NCBI GenBank assembly: GCA_013112685.1
Contig: JABFGC010000001.1
Span: 1,054,001 to 1,118,000, forward strand
Source of the DNA: Chloroflexota bacterium
Lineage (GTDB): Bacteria; Chloroflexota; Anaerolineae; Anaerolineales; Villigracilaceae
Direction: 5' to 3'
Length of the DNA stretch: 64,000 bases
Translations under genes and position numbers: made by a program
Shown: positions 63,995-64,000 of the stretch, piece after piece
Position numbering within the stretch: position 1 is the stretch's first letter
How the letters are laid out: every line of letters begins with the position of its first letter
The notes under the pieces: generated by a model
Told to the model about the DNA's origin: nothing
The model's database searches: none
What the model saw: only the letters and a program-made list of their open reading frames with translations

Positions 63995-64000
63995 GGTATC

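Overview
The window looks like a chromosomal segment of a Chloroflexota bacterium, most likely class Anaerolineae. The evidence is indirect: high-GC coding sequence; lipoproteins with Thr/Pro-rich linkers and NBR1-type Ig-like domains; several genes with a -10 box six bases before ATG (leaderless transcription); and an EtfAB / HdrABC-MvhADG gene set typical of anaerobic Chloroflexota. No rRNA, CRISPR array, transposase or phage module was seen.

Layout. (1) 1-6.5 kb: an SDR-type reductase and a GNAT protein, a membrane-protein gene with a LexA-like box inside its promoter, then a sulfur-type cluster (ArsR regulator, DrsE-like, TusA, membrane subunit, HdrD/DsrK-like Fe-S subunit). (2) 6.5-24.4 kb: housekeeping genes (YugP-type protease, S41 protease, HAD phosphatase, mutL, two GGDEF proteins, lipB, a DprE1/DprE2-like pair, a lipid kinase, a helicase-associated protein, kbl), two tRNA-Ser genes, a VOC protein and a DAO-like oxidase. 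(3) 24.8-41.0 kb: one long plus-strand run that is the metabolic centre of the window: an Fe-S oxidoreductase, etfB, etfA, a membrane ETF:menaquinone-oxidoreductase-like protein, three two-component proteins, hdrC-hdrB-hdrA, mvhD-mvhG-(small protein)-mvhA and a hydrogenase maturation protease. A palindromic CRP/FNR-type site precedes it. (4) 41-49 kb: two GNAT proteins, a ureohydrolase, a FixH/YtkA-cytochrome c fusion, an ECF sigma factor with its probable membrane anti-sigma partner, lysine 2,3-aminomutase and two NBR1-domain lipoproteins. (5) 49-64 kb: pheS-pheT under a T-box leader, a GT-C-like membrane protein, an M1 peptidase, an HD hydrolase, a very large cyclase/ATPase/TPR protein, a desaturase-like flavoprotein and small stress-type genes.

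How the genes work together. The 24.8-41.0 kb run can be read as a redox hub. EtfAB would pass electrons from dehydrogenases to menaquinone through the NarI-HdrD-type membrane protein. The HdrABC-MvhADG complex would couple H2 to low-potential ferredoxin and a disulfide-like or other acceptor by flavin-based bifurcation. The dCache kinase, receiver-kinase hybrid and stand-alone receiver in the middle are the obvious candidate regulators. The upstream TusA/DrsE/HdrDE-like cluster suggests a separate membrane redox module tied to sulfane sulfur.

Two global features matter when reading the annotation. First, about 35 single-base frame breaks occur in about 21 otherwise intact, conserved genes, mostly at short homopolymers. 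They look like residual assembly indels, so these genes are annotated as full-length CDS with the break noted. Second, the sequence is rich in short palindromic and tandem repeat families, and several of them also occur inside protein genes as in-frame insertions (lipB, mutL, pheT, the hydrogenase protease, the anti-sigma gene and the helicase-associated gene), which recalls the palindromic elements known from Rickettsia proteins.
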